This document shows, piece after piece, positions 51,756 to 64,000 of a stretch of 64,000 bases of DNA. The stretch lies in NCBI RefSeq assembly GCF_002443255.2, contig NW_019211455.1, forward strand, positions 42,742,884 through 42,806,883, given 5' to 3'. This stretch comes from Varroa destructor (Eukaryota; Arthropoda; Arachnida; Mesostigmata; Varroidae). The notes under the pieces were generated by a model. That model made no database searches and was not told the DNA's origin. It saw only the letters and a list, made by a program, of their open reading frames with translations. How positions within the stretch are numbered: position 1 is the first letter of the stretch; each line of letters begins with the position of its first letter. The translations under genes and the position numbers were made by a program.

Positions 51756-52770
51756 AACTTGTGTCATAGAAACTAATACTTCAGGTGTAGTTTTGCATTG
51801 TAAAAACCATTATATGTACATAGAGAGCTATAAAATATATTGTGCATATTTTTACTTTATTTACGGTTTACCTAAGCAAGTGAACCAAGAAAACAATGAA
51901 ACCGACCCAATACTGCGTGCTGTTGCAGTGTTGACCCTTGAGCAAAGAGCAGCAGAAGACGCCCCGGGTAGATATTATTGGGCCTTGTTCAATGACGCCT
52001 AGACGGGAGATTGGACCCTATGAGTACCTCTGACTATTAATTTCTCTCCGATGTGAGTGTTGTCTCAGACAACATGTAATGCTAAATAGTAAGCGGTGAC
52101 ATTTTGCTTCTCTAGGTGACCCATGTATAGGTGTTAACTCAAAAGTAAATTGTTAAAAATGAGCAAAGTATACAAATGTCATATGGTTTCTTTGAGATAC
52201 AAATAATGTATCACAGAAGCTGAAAATTGCGTGTTGAGTTAACTCACTTAACACAAAAAGGATGCACAATTACGCCAGGAGAATCTTAATTCGGAAGACA
52301 TCAGAAAATGATCATTTCATCCTAAAACGTTCATACTTTAGTCAAACTGAAGCGCGTTGCGGTTGACCCAACCGATTTTATTGCGTGAGTTGTGCAGACT
52401 TCATTTGCCACTTTGTTTAGGGTGCATGCGAGTCAATGCCCCAAGCTGACAATCCTACTACATTATTATTTTCCAAAATTTCTTTTTTATTTTTTTTTTA
52501 TTACTTCTATGCTTCTATCCCGACAAACGGGCGAATATGATTAAATAAAAATAATATAATTGTATTATTTGAACTATTTAAGTCTATTTAAGCATATTTT
52601 AGCTTATCAGAGGCTATATCTGAGATAAAAATTCCCATGAAAGCTGTGCGTTACTATTCATAAACGTTGTATGCCTTCGCTGGCCTTGGAAGAGAAGATT
52701 GTAGTGGATACTATACTGAACTCCTTGGTTACTACGAAAGTACTCACAAAAACAAGAAAGGTCTAGTTTT
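51756..52770. repeat. Left arm of a large palindrome
   Basis: Consists of a direct copy of 41,632-42,105 (51,756-52,228) followed by an inverted unit Y (52,229-52,770). Its reverse complement continues on the other side of the gap at 52,796. The inner 542 bp are identical between arms and the outer roughly 470 bp are about 90% similar. Confidence 0.9.
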
Positions 52771-52795
52771 NNNNNNNNNNNNNNNNNNNNNNNNN
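52771..52795. other. Assembly gap, 25 N, at the palindrome centre
   Basis: Twenty-five undetermined bases lie exactly between AGGTCTAGTTTT on the left and its reverse complement AAAACTAGACCT on the right. Confidence 1.
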
Positions 52796-53338
52796 AAAAC
52801 TAGACCTTTCTTGTTTTTGTGAGTACTTTCGTAGTAACCAAGGAGTTCAGTATAGTATCCACTACAATCTTCTCTTCCAAGGCCAGCGAAGGCATACAAC
52901 GTTTATGAATAGTAACGCACAGCTTTCATGGGAATTTTTATCTCAGATATAGCCTCTGATAAGCTAAAATATGCTTAAATAGACTTAAATAGTTCAAATA
53001 ATACAATTATATTATTTTTATTTAATCATATTCGCCCGTTTGTCGGGATAGAAGCATAGAAGTAATAAAAAAAAAATAAAAAAGAAATTTTGGAAAATAA
53101 TAATGTAGTAGGATTGTCAGCTTGGGGCATTGACTCGCATGCACCCTAAACAAAGTGGCAAATGAAGTCTGCACAACTCACGCAATAAAATCGGTTGGGT
53201 CAACCGCAACGCGCTTCAGTTTGACTAAAGTATGAACGTTTTAGGATGAAATGATCATTTTCTGATGTCTTCCGAATTAAGATTCTCCTGGCGTAATTGT
53301 GCATCCTTTTTGTGTTAAGTGAGTTAACTCAACACGCA
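52796..53338 (+). repeat. Repeat unit Y, forward copy at the palindrome centre
   Basis: Essentially identical to 42,896-43,437. It joins at its right end directly to the inverted copy of block B with one base fewer than the matching junction on the left arm. Confidence 0.9.
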
Positions 53339-53801
53339 TTTTCAGCTTCTGTGATACATTATTTGTATCTCAAAGAAACCATATGACATTTGTATACTTT
53401 GCTCATTTTTAACAATTTACTTTTGAGTACACCTTACATGGGTCACCTAGAGGGCAAGTCCCGCTTACTATTTAGCATTAATTTGTCTGAGACAACCTCA
53501 CATCGAAGGAAAATTAATAGTCAGAGGTACTTCAGGGTCCAATCTCCCTCTAGGGCTCATTGAACAAGGCCCAATAATTCTACCGGGGCGTCTTCTGCTG
53601 CTTTTTGCTCAAAGGTCAACACTGCAACAGCACGCAATATTGGGTCGGTTTCATTGTTTCTTGGTTCACTTGCTTAGGTAAACCGTAAATAAAGTAAAAA
53701 TATGCACAATATATTTTATAGCTCTCTATGTACATATAATGGTTTTTACAATGCAAAACTACACCTGTAGTATTAGTTTCTATGACACAAGTCGCTCCCC
53801 C

Positions 53802-53803
53802 TC

Positions 53804-53847
<44 letters not shown>

Positions 53848-53848
53848 T
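53802..53848. repeat. (CT)n(TA)n compound microsatellite
   Basis: Inverted and shorter counterpart of the array at 41,545-41,627. Confidence 0.95.
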
Positions 53849-54515
53849 ACAATCTTTAGCTCTACATATGTTGTCTCGTTTCCTCCGTGTACCAAGAAAC
53901 GAGTGTAACTTCTTTTGGTGGAACATGCTGTCTAGTTGACGGCGGGCTTTTTCCAACAACTAAGTGTCAATCATCATTTACTATGTATACAACGCAACCT
54001 TTTGACCCATCTATCGTGCCCACCTGGTCGCGTGAAATGTTGGCCAATACGAACAATAGGCACAATAGAAAGCTAACACATGCGGTGTTGTTGCGTCTAA
54101 GACCAGGGAACGCCTGATCGGATCAGTAAAGAGATCGAACGCGCACGTGGTGTATATCTGAGATCATGCAAACACCTGTCATGCAAACACCAGAAACCCG
54201 GCATGCCCAGATGTTAGTCATTTTTGATCTTTTGGAATCAAAAACGTTTTATTTTGTGTTCGGATACGAGTCTCATTCATTCGTTTCTCATCCATGTCAG
54301 CAGCAGCTGAATTTACATATCCTGGCCTTCCATTGTCTGACACTTTAATCAGTGTAAGGACATCTTTGCGCTGCCTTCATTGTGCTATATTAACACTCGT
54401 CGAAAACTTCTGAACAGCTTATTTAGGCTCTCCAGATATCTGCAGTCCACTCGACTCACAACGAAGGAGTTTCTCATAACCTTCTTTGCGATTTGTCGGT
54501 CACTTGTACTTCAAA

Positions 54516-54576
54516 ATGACAAGAAACATGTTTTTGATGCATCTCGCAGTAATTTGCCTCCTGTGCATCGCAAGAA
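54516..54576 (+). pseudogene. Orphan copy of chitin-binding gene exon 1 (signal peptide)
   Basis: The 61-bp exon is the same as exon 1 at 40,806-40,866, including the phase-1 end and the GTAAGT donor (54,577). About 1.2 kb of upstream flank is also copied. Only about 520 bp of the first intron follows before the sequence switches to an inverted unit X, and no exon 2 or 3 lies downstream on this strand. As assembled it is an exon fragment. If transcribed, the strong donor would splice to whatever acceptor lies downstream. Confidence 0.75.
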
Positions 54577-55100
54577 GTAAGTAAACTTTGTTTTTGTGGA
54601 GATTTGTAACCGTTATAAAATGTTTTCATCAGAAACGGCTGTAAATGTAAAATAAACTATAACCTACGATACTCACGTAATTAGATAACACTAATTGGGT
54701 TGATATTTAGATATAATGTTGTTAATCCGCTGTCAAGTAACGGGTGGGGAACACTGGGGCTCTCAATGATTGTATGGTTCAACCATGAATCTACTGTATG
54801 AAACACAGATACAGATATACTAACATGGGAAAATGGGTTACGCAATGCAAGAGCATTAAAAAATTTGCGGATTTTACCAAACTCTGCCTGAATTTACTGC
54901 AATTAATTTAACTTCTCTTATTTTTGTCTGTTAACGTAATATTCATAGTAATCAATCGAAGTAAAAAATAGCTTAATTTATGAACCTCATTATTTTAACT
55001 TCATTTAGATCTCTTTTGCTTTCCAAAATTCTACGTGCCAACTTTTATGAGGTAACTTCTTATGACTCCTTTCTTTTCTTTTCTTTTTATTTCTTTATGA

Positions 55101-55925
55101 TAAATCTAATTTTTGTGATTTCTTTTTTTTCTGAGCACTTGCATAGTAATCAAGCAGTTCAGTATGATACCCAGTGTAATCCTAATAATTTTATGCAAAC
55201 TGTACGACAGGCGTAATTGAGTGAAAAGACGTCTTCGTGCAACTAGATATTTTGTCCATAATTGATTCTGCCTTATAATAGGAACCTTCTCGTTCTGATA
55301 AAAATACACTTATCCTATGGATAATTCGGATACTTAGAAAAACCTTTCGAAATAAATATCGTACTTATGGTACAAAGATGTATAGACCTGTTCCGTTTTA
55401 GCGGTGACGAAGGTGTTCATCTACAAACATATTTTCATGAACGAAATTTATTGTATACCTCTGTTTTGTGGCCAGATTCAATTCGCAAGAATGTGTAAAT
55501 TAATGAAAAAAAAAATGTGCAAACGAAAACAATCATCCATAGCTACCTTTGCGAGTAGTACCAAGCTTTAAGACATCACTCATTCGACACCGCTCTATTT
55601 ATGGCACGAAAATGTTTTTTTTTTCAACTTTGTCTTTTGGTCATTCTAGTTAACATTAGAGAGCATCAATACTCGCGAATATACCACAAAAGATACAGAT
55701 TTATTATCCATAAATTAGACTTTGTTTTCGGTTCTGTACAGTGTAGAATCCTTACTAGAAAGCTTACCTGTTTCTCTTGCGAGATTCGATAGTTTAACTC
55801 GGGGAAAAAAATTGTGAGAAGAATTCTAATGCTTATAAATAGGGTGATGATTAATTACGTAAACAAGGCATAGAAATGTTTGCTATAATTATTCATTGTG
55901 AAGATACTATAAAAGCACAATAATT
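55101..55925 (-). repeat. Repeat unit X, inverted copy
   Basis: Reverse complement of 42,131-42,890. It continues to about 55,925 with sequence related to the reverse complement of about 50,965-51,050, so the full unit is longer than what remains beside the first gap. Confidence 0.88.
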
Positions 55926-56309
55926 TTGATGTAATTATATAACCTGAGCCTTGCAGATTCATTTAGTTTCTTTAGAAGAGTGCAAAAAGCACACAATTAT
56001 TTCGCTCAGAAACTACATAAGTTCTATAATTATGGAATTACGGTGTTACCAGGAAAATGGCAGAAGGTCATCTATCGAGGACTGATATAGTTATTTGATA
56101 TCACAATAAATGACCTTCGAATATTTAGGGTGTAGCGCAGCACTCGACAGACTCAGTTGTGCCCGACTAAGGGCAGTAGGCGCATTGCAACATAGTGGCA
56201 GCTTTGTGGGATGAACGAAAGTGTACACGATTTGGTGGGGGCCATTTAATGCAGGACGAACGAGCAAAGAGTCTGGAATTCACGATAGCAAACAGTTCCG
56301 TGCACATCG
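55926..56309. other. Stretch with nothing identified
   Basis: No gene or repeat relationship recognised between the inverted X unit and block A. Confidence 0.4.
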
Positions 56310-59300
56310 TCAATGCTTCTCGTCATTAACCATTTGACCAAACAAACGAAAAGGCGACGTCCTTCCGCTCGTTATGAAAAACGAAAGTTAACCTAATCCT
56401 TCGAAGGTGTTCCGTCATAAACAAATGCACAGTAACGGTCATGCGGGAAATTAGGTTGGCTATCTTCTTTAGCAGGGTATTATGCAGGCTAAATTCAGAT
56501 ATGGTGTGCTTGAACAGGTCAACTAGGAAACAATTAGCTTATTCTATAGTTTTTCTCTTTTACTGTAGCATTTATTCGTCTATTCGGTTTTTCAATTACT
56601 TTAATCTATATAATCCAGAAATGTTATGTCGACTAGCGATGAAAAACACTGTTCCGAACATAAAGTTAAATAAAGGCGAGCCTCTTAACAACTATAAGCC
56701 ACTGCTTTTCTGAATCAAACCTAAGTTTTCAGATACGTTTTGGCTGTTTTTAACTATTATTTCGTGAACCCATAAAAGAGGTGAAGTGAGGAAAATTACG
56801 CTTAATCATGGACCAAATCTGGTCAGTTCGGGACAGCAAAGGGGATTATCTATCCTTCCTGAGACAATTCAGTATCCTTTGCAAAACTGATTGTCAGTGT
56901 GTAGTGGTCGAGAAATTTCGGCATCAAATGAACGCTGTAGACTTGGTTGATAAGTCCATGCTTAATCTGTTCGAAGCCACACTCACTTCTATTACACGCC
57001 AACAGTGTTCTTTTAAATAAGGTGAGCTCCAAATACCGTTGTTGTATCGGCAAACAAAAAGTTGAATGTACAGGCTGAAGTATAGCCTCCGGATAAAAAA
57101 GGTTCCCTGAAGGTCTGCAAAATAAAATTCCAAATACCTTTTTAACCTGTTAATTGACTTTTGTCTTCTGATCGTGCTTCAACCTTCCACATATTTTTTT
57201 AGGTTGTACCTAATTGGCTTGAGATTTTTATATAATATATATTAGAAATATGTATGCCTTCGGGTGTACCTGATAATTCAGCCCAAAAAAAGACGACCAA
57301 GAGAAACAAAGCACACAAAGAGACGAAACACGTAAAGTCCGAATTAGTTATGAGGCACGCTGCTTTCCTTAATACTTCTATTTACAACAGCAATTGAGAT
57401 AGTCGCGGTTCACCAATTCGAAGCTAAAAAAAAAAACGTACATCAGTGACAGAGTGAAGCTCTAATACCTCAAGTCGTCGAGTCTTTTATCATTGTCGCT
57501 TGTGTACGACCCTGTATTTCGATATCTCGTATGAGTGATGTAAACGATTTCGATGTGTCGGTTATCGGTCCGCTAAGCCTTGGAGTGTTAATGGTCTTAT
57601 TTCCATCGATTTAAAGGTAAATCACTTTTTATGAACGTATGTAACGTATATATTATTAAGCTTGTTATGTACCTAGTCATCTTGTGATTTGTAGTTGAGA
57701 AAGGATGTCGAGAGGCGCTCACCAGAAGTTTATGGAGCATTAAAATTTAAACATCCAACTTACGTTATACTTTAAAAAGAAGTAAATAACAGAATGGATA
57801 AGTCATAATAACGAAACACGTTTATAAGCGCCACTAACAGATTAAACTAAAACTGAACGGAATTTTTGTAGTAGAGTATGTTATGTACGTAGAAGTATGT
57901 TAGTGGTATAATACAACCGAATAACGGAATTAGTGAAACAACGTAATTGGTTTATTGAAACAGGTACAGGTGTACGACACGTACTCTTCGTCTGTGTATG
58001 CAAGCCTACGTACCTATAATGCAGGTATCGTGTATACTACATAATAAAGTATATGGTAATAAAACAATAGTAACGGTTTTTAATAGCGGTAATAAGGAAA
58101 TTGCTTCAAAGAAAGACAGCTTCAAAATGGAAACGACCCTGATGCACCATGTTTTGAACTGGCCTTGAGTAGCCGAGCTGCGCGGTGGTGCTACAGGGGT
58201 ACTTAGTTTGGTCGTTGTGTTTGTCGGTTGAAATTGCGCAACGTAACTCTTTATACTTAACGTATTTAATATTCCAACTCATCGAGCTGGACAAGCCTAC
58301 TAAGAATCAGGCCCAAAAGTTCCCCAAAATTTTCATAGCATCCTATGTATGCACGTCGCAGGCATTGTAAGAGATAACATTATGGGTAATTTCGATGCAA
58401 TTTATAGAAATTTCTCAGATTTTAGCAGGCAATTCGACAGCAGACATATCTCAGCAAATTGAGGTGCGTTTGACATAATAAGTTCATTCATGAAGATGAG
58501 TTGAAGATTTCATAACGTTATGGAGGTACATTTCTTAGATTCTTGTAGGTAATTGTAATTCAATTATTTGTTTAAAAATATCCTCTGCCTTATTTTAGGG
58601 CAAATATTGTATTTTAGGACTGGCTTCACCTTAAATATAAGGCTGCCTTCGATCTACTGTAAGGTTTGGAGTCAATTAAATTCGTTCAAGGAAACGCTAA
58701 AACTAAGAGATAATTCCTAAATTTGTATTCTAAAATCATACGCGACTCTTTTATTTTTTAAGACATTCATATCTCTATTATTCTCTTTCGTTCTTTAAAA
58801 CTACTTCAGTTCTTCTGTCTTGGTGTCGGCATTTGGGCAGTACATGGCTTCCTCGTGCACGCAGACCTGTAACGAAAGTATTTTTAGTCAATATAAATAT
58901 TCCTCAAATCCACATCGTTGTTAACACTAGAATCAGTTTTACTTGCAGGTTTTAACGAGCCTATACTCGAGCTACAGTAAAAAAATACTCCATGCTTTAG
59001 CACATTGTCTAACACCTCCACCCTCATCTGTATACTGTAATTTTCGTCACGCTGGCGTAATATTGGGCACGCAAAAATATGGATGCACTTATCAGGGCTT
59101 TTCGGTTCGCTTTCTTTCAATACATATGGCCACCGCATTTGGTGCTGAAAAACTGTAACGCCATTTCTAATTTTTTGTTAATATTCGTGTACTAGTCGAA
59201 CCCATCACTTTCGACTACAGGCTTTATACATACTCCGTCTCCGTGAATCTGGTTATTTTGCCTGCTATTGATATCCATTATAGCGACTAGTGACAGTAGT

Positions 59301-59985
59301 TGGGCGCCAAGTGCACCCACAGGCATCGCCACAAACTTCCACTACTTGTATTTAAAATAGATGTTGGAGAAATAACACGAAATATGTAATCTCCAATTAA
59401 TAGGTACCTGGAAATCGGGACTATATCTCATTCCTCGAGGACAGCAGCGCAGCACGGCTTTCCCATTGGAACATGTCCAGAAGCCCCGGCACTCGTCATC
59501 GCTGACATCGGGATACATGTCCCCGTGTTCTGAGTCATGTTGCAGGCATGACACTGTCCGTCCGCGCCGGCAGAGCTCTGATTCACCTGTGAAGAATCAA
59601 AAAAAAAAAACTGCGTATACATCTTTTTATGTATGTTAGCCGAATAGGTAAAGATCATGCGAAGAACAAACAATGGGCTTATGATACGAACATTCTTTGG
59701 ATATGGTTCTTGGCGCGGCGCATAGACAATATATCACGTTTAAACACACTGCATCGTTCGTTCTTACTATAATTATTCAGCATAGTCTGCACCGTTTAAA
59801 AGATAGTGGCTAATTAATAATAAATAGGTTTTCTGAAAGATCTTAATTTTTCTATAACATGGAAGTGTCTTTCATTTTATTTTTTGATTATCTACTGACG
59901 CATATTTGCCTGTACGTTATGACACTATAGTAAATGTTGACATCAGTCAGGTAAATTTAAACAAAAATCTGCTATTTTTTCTTCT
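56310..59985 (+). repeat. Segmental duplication block A, right copy
   Basis: Matches 35,715-40,159. It lacks the 825-bp segment of the left copy: GTCGACTAGCGATG at about 56,628 joins the two flanks through a shared CTA. It ends at 59,985, where block C begins after a single unmatched base. Confidence 0.9.
58801..59586 (-). CDS. Chitin-binding protein paralogue, exon 1 missing
   Basis: Exon 2 (59,408-59,586) has the same 179-bp length, acceptor (CTTCACAG) and phases as the intact gene. Exon 3 (58,801-58,866) starts VCVH after TTTCGTTACAG and ends TAG ten codons earlier than its paralogue, after KTEELK. All eight cysteines and their spacing are conserved, as are MYPDV, GFWTC and AVLRCC. Exon 2 protein identity is about 35 of 59 residues, with at least nine silent third-position changes among the identical codons, which indicates past selection on the protein. 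The expected exon 1, about 1 kb upstream, is absent because block A is cut at 59,985 and replaced by block C. It is a truncated gene unless it uses a distant first exon or the assembly is wrong. Confidence 0.75.
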
Positions 59986-59986
59986 A

Positions 59987-62900
59987 CCGGATACTCCTTC
60001 GCCATTTTGAACCTTCATATGTTCCAGCCCAGTTACTGGGCTGGCGTGACCAGTCAACACATCATTAACATACGACCTAGGTAACATATGATGCTCATAC
60101 GGCAACAATTCGTCAGGCAATAATTAAGTCCTTTTTTTTTTTTTTTTTTTTTTTTTTACGAACAGCAACAGTCCATCTAATGCACTAGTGACTCAACGCT
60201 ACATAAATCATATATTGGGAAGGAATTATCGATACATAAAAAGTTCCAAAACGTATTGCTTATATACGGCGTCATAAGTATCGCTGTATGCTAGCCCTTA
60301 TTAGCCTCGATCTCTCGTAAACAACGATTTCGATTCAGTCGCCAACCTCCCTTTCAAAATAAATCTTAAGAATCATTTGTACTATGACTAACTTCAGCAC
60401 ATGCCAGCATCAGTAGTACATGCAGAATACTACCGTTGTACTGAGTTGTCTACTATATGAATAGAAGTACTGCAAAGTTTCGTGTCGCCATACACGCGCC
60501 GCGTCGAGAGTTGTCACACCTTGCTGAGCGTCAAAATGTTTCCTAAATCAGTTCAGCTCTTCTATGGACGAACTGTGATCGCAGTGTAAGCAGGAAGCGA
60601 TCCTTGATTATAACGAACAAGTCGCTAGAAAATACCGAAGACAAAGGTTTAGGCAGAACGATAATGTATATGCAGGTACAACATTGACAACAGCAACAAA
60701 GACTATACCATCATCAACAATCATCGTAAAAAGTCATCAGCTGCATAGAAGTGAAATAGACAAGCTGATTTCCCTAAATATATCCTAAATGCAAAATCTA
60801 TTGGCTCCATCTTCGACCACGAACCCATAACAATCGCACTGGTCCTGGATTCGTCCTCAGAGGTCGGTGTTATAAGATACGGCGAAGAGCCTGGGCTGAT
60901 CAGTTGCAGGCATTGCCGAACTATAGTGTCATTAAGGTATCGAGCTGGTGCTAAGACGTATACGTTCCGCTGGTGCTGCCTTAGTTCGTGCAAGGACGGA
61001 TATCACCACTTACTTGAAATTAGGTCATTGAAAAAGAATCAGAAGTAGCCTTAAGGACAGCTTTGTATAAGCATATAAGAAATATCTATCGTGCTGGAAC
61101 TTGGAGCATTCGCATATATGATATTGCGATGTTTAATAAACACAATGTAAATTAAAAAGCACCATGGTCTGTTATTTTCGTCACAGTCTACTTGTTGAAC
61201 TTGGCAAAAGTTTCCTGTGACACATACAAATTGAAGGAAAATAATATGGAAAAGCCTTTGTCAGTTCGGAGAGCCTACTAAAGATGCAAGTTCTTACCTA
61301 TTTAGAGAAAACAGACACCGTTCGATTAAGCGGGGAGCAAAAAATTCCGAAATACCCAAATAACATGACGTTTATGGGCTACACCCCCAGGTAGAGCACG
61401 CATGGTATAACTGTATGTCAGAGCTTCGCTCAATTGATTGCTTGGTAAGAATTGCTAAAGTTTGAGGTATCAAGGGATATAAAATTTAATGTACCAAGAT
61501 GAAAGCTTAATTCAACAGTAATAAAGGCGCAATATTTCAAGAGGATCCGCTCCAGTTTACTATATGAAGCTGTCTGATAAGACACATCTACAAACAGGAA
61601 ACAGAAAAATATAAAAATTAGATTTGGCGGTGACTGTTACATGTTCCATCAAAATGCAAAGTTTGTATATTGAATTCCACATCGGGCGCTTTTTAGGTGA
61701 TAGGAGCACCACACAGACGATGAGACAAATGTTTTGCTTGGAGTACATTAATGGAGTACGAAGCTTGGGGAAGCTTAGAATTTTGCCAATAATTTTTCAC
61801 GCTAGAAAATTGATAAGGTACCGGAAAATTATAGAGATTTTATGTACTTAGCCCCCAGACATGCAGTGAAAATCTTGATTCTTTACGCAGTAGCTTTGCA
61901 TTAAATAACTCTACTGACTGACCAAGCCTGGAACGGTTGGTTCCAGAATCGCAATGCAACGTCCACATAGATAATCGACTGAAATAAACGAAGGTTAAAG
62001 GAGATTTGACCTAAGTTGTATAGATTTGTACTTGCGTAAGTATAGATTTGTAGATTCATGACACGGAATCATCGTACAACTTCAATGTAGCGGGCAGTCA
62101 ACGAAGTCTTGATGATGCAACAGACGTGCCTATATCGCATATGTGTTAGTAAAGTAAGCATAGACGATGGCTCAGTTTTCACCAGCACATATTTATACTC
62201 AATTACAAATAGTATTGCCCTTAGCACTAGATACATTTTGCAAAGCTATTCGGTAAGATTCTTATGTATTTATTCATTTTTCAATGTGTATATACCGTTC
62301 GTGCGTCCTTTGAATGGCTCGAGCCGTTGGCAAACACAACACAGTAGATTCAGGGAGCTCGACGTTGAGGATTACAACACTCGAACGAGAGCATCATCAG
62401 TTTTCAGTAGATGTCACACTGTATATTTTTTTACATCTAAAAGCATCTTTTTGGTAAAATCATTGTTAATGGTAATCGGCTTTAGCCAGTTGAAAGGGGT
62501 TTCCATTTCGAAGTTCTGCCGCACGCTTGGAATATGGCGAATCCTTAAACCGAATGTGTTTGCACGAGCTGAGCAAGTGTTTTCTTCACAAAACTGCACT
62601 GTTGACAGCCTTTTCACAAAGAGATAATGACAAGTGTCGAATTAATATTTTACACTATCGACATTTTGCACCGCAATTATGTGCTTTTATAGTATCTTCA
62701 CAATGAATGATTATAACAAACATGTTTACATCCTATTAACGTAATTAATTTTTACCCTATTTATAGGCATTCTTCTCATAATTTTTTTACTCGAGTTAAA
62801 TTAGAGAAGGAACCAAAATTTAATATTAGGCGTCATTCTGGAGCATGTTTACTAACTTCATTAGGAACGATTGAAGTTTCGAGGGCGGTGGCCTAAGGAT

Positions 62901-63457
62901 TCTATACAATGCTGTACCGAGAACAGTCTGTGTCTTTTGTGTGACACTTGCGAGTATCGATGCTCTCTAATGTTAACTAGAATGACCAAAAGACCATGGA
63001 TAGAGCGTTGTCGAATATCTTAAAGTTTGGTATTGCTCGCAAAACTCGCTATGGACGAGTAACGCATTCTTGCAAATTGACTCTGGCCACAAAACAGAGG
63101 TATACAATAAATTTCGTTCATGAAAATATGTTTGTAGATGAACACCTTCGTCACCGCTAAAACGGAACAGGTCTATACATCTTTGTACCATAAGTACGAT
63201 ATTTATTTCGAAAGGTTTTTCTAAGTATCCGAATTATCCATAGGATAAGTGTATTTTTATCAGAACGAGAAGGTTCCTATTATAAGGCAGAATCAATTAT
63301 GGACAAAATATCTAGTTGCACGAAGACGTCTTTTCACTCAATTACGCCTGTCGTACAGTTTGCATAAAATTATTAGGATTACACTGGGTATCATACTGAA
63401 CTGCTTGATTACTATGCAAGTGCTCAGAAAAAAAAGAAATCACAAAAATTAGATTTA
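59987..63457 (+). repeat. Duplication block C, right copy (3.47 kb)
   Basis: Near-perfect direct copy of 48,281-51,754. It ends with the X-type sequence and then joins unit Y, as at 42,890/42,896, whereas the left copy joins block B sequence. Confidence 0.92.
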
Positions 63458-64000
63458 TAAAACTAGACCTTTCTTGTTTTTGTGAGTACTTTCGTAGTAA
63501 CCAAGGAGTTCAGTATAGTATCCACTACAATCTTCTCTTCCAAGGCCAGCGAAGGCATACAACGTTTATGAATAGTAACGCACAGCTTTCATGGGAATTT
63601 TTATCTCAGATATAGCCTCTGATAAGCTAAAATATGCTTAAATAGACTTAAATAGTTCAAATAATACAATTATATTATTTTTATTTAATCATATTCGCCC
63701 GTTTGTCGGGATAGAAGCATAGAAGTAATAAAAAAAAAATAAAAAAGAAATTTTGGAAAATAATAATGTAGTAGGATTGTCAGCTTGGGGCATTGACTCG
63801 CATGCACCCTAAACAAAGTGGCAAATGAAGTCTGCACAACTCACGCAATAAAATCGGTTGGGTCAACCGCAACGCGCTTCAGTTTGACTAAAGTATGAAC
63901 GTTTTAGGATGAAATGATCATTTTCTGATGTCTTCCGAATTAAGATTCTCCTGGCGTAATTGTGCATCCTTTTTGTGTTAAGTGAGTTAACTCAACACGC
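63458..64000 (+). repeat. Repeat unit Y, copy 4, reaching the window edge
   Basis: Essentially identical to 42,896-43,437. The window stops exactly at the right end of the unit (CAACACGC), so its downstream flank is not seen. Confidence 0.88.

Larger units (their letters stand above)
53339..55100 (-). repeat. Duplication block B, inverted copy
   Basis: Reverse complement of 40,288-42,105 with scattered substitutions and indels. It includes the 5' flank, exon 1 and a piece of intron 1 of the chitin-binding gene. It ends within the intron at about 55,100, where an inverted unit X begins. Confidence 0.88.

Noticed and set aside
1..64000. Operons, CRISPR arrays, ribosomal RNA genes, intact transposase or reverse transcriptase genes
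   Set aside because: I looked on both strands and saw none. The exon-intron structure and base composition are eukaryotic.

Overview
This window reads as eukaryotic nuclear DNA, most likely from an arthropod. It is AT-rich, has no operons or long open frames, and its coding signal comes as short exons bounded by GT...AG splice signals. Two observations suggest an arthropod: a small secreted protein family with a chitin-binding (peritrophin-A / CBM14-like) cysteine pattern, and an interstitial (CCTAA)3 tract of the arthropod telomere type. A mite or tick would fit, but nothing here proves the species. Most open frames of 60-130 codons are expected by chance at this base composition, so I list only those backed by splice phase, paralogue conservation or codon signal.

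Region 1 (1-29,600) is sparse. It holds a degenerate TTAGG-flavoured minisatellite at the left edge, a possible tRNA-derived SINE remnant near 2.25 kb, a 26-bp-arm inverted repeat at 5.43 kb, a candidate terminal exon of a membrane or secreted protein on the minus strand (10,438-10,858), the telomere-like tract at 21.28 kb, and CAG/CAA and GGC trinucleotide tracts at 28.9-29.2 kb.

Region 2 (29,650-34,000) has the best non-duplicated coding signal. A plus-strand gene model (29,656-31,038, three phase-compatible exons) encodes a small multi-pass membrane protein, with further exon-like segments to 31,582. A group of minus-strand exon-like segments lies at 32,827-33,996.

Region 3 (35,700-64,000) is a mosaic of segmental duplications, direct and inverted, with two 25-N assembly gaps. 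The anchor is a three-exon minus-strand gene (38,937-40,866) for a 111-residue secreted chitin-binding-type protein. A paralogue carrying exons 2 and 3 lies at 58,801-59,586, but its upstream sequence is replaced at a duplication junction. A separate copy of exon 1 with its upstream flank lies inverted at 54,516-54,576. Other blocks include a 3.47-kb near-identical direct repeat (48,281-51,754 and 59,987-63,457), a 542-bp unit present four times, and a roughly 1-kb-arm palindrome centred on the second gap. These blocks record either real local rearrangement of a small gene family or a partly collapsed or misjoined assembly; the sequence alone cannot decide which.
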